A stretch of DNA of 6,410 nucleotides. Origin: Bacteroidota bacterium (GTDB taxonomy: Bacteria > CLD3 > SB21). The notes below the pieces were generated by a model. It did not search any database, was not told where the DNA came from, and worked only from the letters and a program-made list of their open reading frames with translations. The stretch lies in NCBI GenBank assembly GCA_020438245.1, contig JAGQUY010000374.1, forward strand, positions 1-6,410. The letters run 5' to 3'. Below are positions 5,418-6,410 of this stretch, in pieces (within the stretch, counting starts at the first letter, position 1; every line of letters starts with the position of its first letter). Position numbers and translations under genes: made by a program.

Positions 5418-6410
5418 ATGCCCGGCACCATAGGTATACGAAAAGAAACAAAAGACGCCACCCAGCGGCGCGCCCCCCTGTCACCGGATCAAGTCCGCAA
5501 GCTCATTCACGAACACGGTATTAAAGTTCTTGTTGAACCCTGGAACAATCGCGTTTTCGGGGACGATGAATACACGAAAGCCGGTGCGGATGTAACGTTC
5601 GATCTGTCTCCGTGCAATATCTTGTTTGGAGTTAAAGAGGTTTATCCGGAATATCAGATACCGGATAAGGCATATGTCTTTTTTTCTCACACCGCCAAAG
5701 GACAAGCCTACAACATGCCGATGCTCCGGTCCCTGATGGAAAAGCGTATCTCATTATTCGACTACGAACTCGTCAAGGACGAAGACGGAAAACGTCTGAT
5801 CTTCTTTGGGGACTACGCCGGATATGCAGGCATGATCGATTCCCTCTGGGCGCTCGGCCGACGCCTGAGATTGGAGAAGATCCATAATCCTTTCGATGCC
5901 ATGCACTACGCCACGTCCTACGACCGGGTTGACGATGCACGGGACACTCTGAAAAACATCGCGGAATACATACGAACTCAGGGTCTGGATGATCGTCTTG
6001 TCCCTTTCGTTACAGGGTTTACCGGATACGGACAGGTTTCGAAAGCGGCCCAAAGTCTTTTTGATCTCTTACCGGTCAAGACCCTGGATGCCGATGGACT
6101 CGAAGAATTTTTCAGGAACGGCGACTTCGACAAACACGTCGTCTACAAGGTCGAATTCCGTAAGAATCACATGTATCGTCACAGCGAAGGTAAACCCTTC
6201 AATAACGAACTGTTCAAAGAACAACCCGAATTATTTGAAGAAAATTTCAGCCGATTCCTTCCCTATCTGACCTTACTCATCAACGGAATCTATTGGGAAC
6301 CCAGGTTCCCGAAAATTGTGACCAAAGCAGCTGTTAAGGATCTTTTTGAGAGATACCGTTCACCGCGCTTACGCATTATCGGCGATATTACCTGTGACAT
6401 CGATGGTTCC
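5418..6410 (+). CDS. Lysine-ketoglutarate reductase (saccharopine-forming), 3'-truncated
   Basis: The enzyme condenses L-lysine with 2-oxoglutarate using NADPH to give saccharopine, the first step of the saccharopine route of lysine breakdown. The 331 visible residues resemble the N-terminal half of the bifunctional animal and plant LKR/SDH (human AASS). The N-terminal AlaDH/PNT-like domain starts IGIRKETKDATQRRAPLSP (5-23); GVKEVYPE (71-78), FFSHTAKGQAYNMPML (88-103) and GDYAGYAGMIDSLWALGRRL (131-150) are family blocks. FVTGFTGYGQVSKAAQ (197-212) holds the glycine-rich turn of the nucleotide-binding domain, and YWEPRFP (292-298) and GDITCDIDGS (322-331) reach the window end. The start ATG follows AAGGGA (5408-5413) and matches the family N-terminus. 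The frame continues past 6410. Single-domain bacterial forms are usually somewhat over 400 residues, so roughly the last quarter is missing. A partner saccharopine dehydrogenase could lie just downstream. An alanine dehydrogenase is less likely given the AASS-type blocks. Confidence 0.9.
   Translation, partial: MPGTIGIRKETKDATQRRAPLSPDQVRKLIHEHGIKVLVEPWNNRVFGDDEYTKAGADVTFDLSPCNILFGVKEVYPEYQIPDKAYVFFSHTAKGQAYNMPMLRSLMEKRISLFDYELVKDEDGKRLIFFGDYAGYAGMIDSLWALGRRLRLEKIHNPFDAMHYATSYDRVDDARDTLKNIAEYIRTQGLDDRLVPFVTGFTGYGQVSKAAQSLFDLLPVKTLDADGLEEFFRNGDFDKHVVYKVEFRKNHMYRHSEGKPFNNELFKEQPELFEENFSRFLPYLTLLINGIYWEPRFPKIVTKAAVKDLFERYRSPRLRIIGDITCDIDGS

Noticed and set aside
1..6410. A defence island, mobile element or CRISPR system
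   Set aside because: No nuclease, integrase, transposase, toxin-antitoxin pair, direct-repeat array or terminal inverted repeats are visible, and the genes belong to ordinary metabolic, proteolytic and repair families.

Overview
The window looks like ordinary chromosomal DNA from a bacterium of medium GC content. Genes start at ATG behind purine-rich Shine-Dalgarno sites, and the one predicted exported protein has a classical signal peptide, which suits a Gram-negative cell with a periplasm. Bacterial Ku, a small lysine-rich H1-like protein, a PqqL-type M16 peptidase and an AASS-type lysine-ketoglutarate reductase together would fit an environmental lineage such as the Bacteroidota/FCB-like phyla. 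That placement is inference only; nothing in the window fixes the taxon. I see no tRNA, rRNA, CRISPR array, insertion sequence, integrase or phage gene.

Layout from left to right: (1) positions 1-614, plus strand, the 3' part of a KANL3/Tex30-type alpha/beta hydrolase, cut by the window edge; (2) 688-912, plus strand, a 74-residue histone H1-like protein; (3) an AT-rich hairpin at 923-950 that separates converging genes; (4) on the minus strand, a two-gene unit reading from Ku (2427-1576) into a four-TPR protein (1564-953); (5) a compact divergent intergenic region (2428-2544) with candidate back-to-back promoters; (6) 2545-5337, plus strand, a 930-residue secreted M16 zinc peptidase; (7) an 80-base gap; (8) from 5418 past the right edge, plus strand, a lysine-ketoglutarate reductase (saccharopine-forming) missing its C-terminus.

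How the genes may work together: Ku is the DNA-end-binding protein of bacterial non-homologous end joining. The TPR gene starts 11 bases after the Ku stop and has no visible Shine-Dalgarno of its own, so it is probably co-transcribed and translationally coupled. Its flexible N-terminus contains QLNIF, a close match to the bacterial beta-sliding-clamp-binding pentapeptide. It is therefore a candidate accessory repair factor, and this is the most interesting observation here. The H1-like protein next door, though convergent, is also a probable DNA binder. The hydrolase, M16 peptidase and lysine-degradation gene look unrelated to repair. No LigD-type ligase lies in the window.
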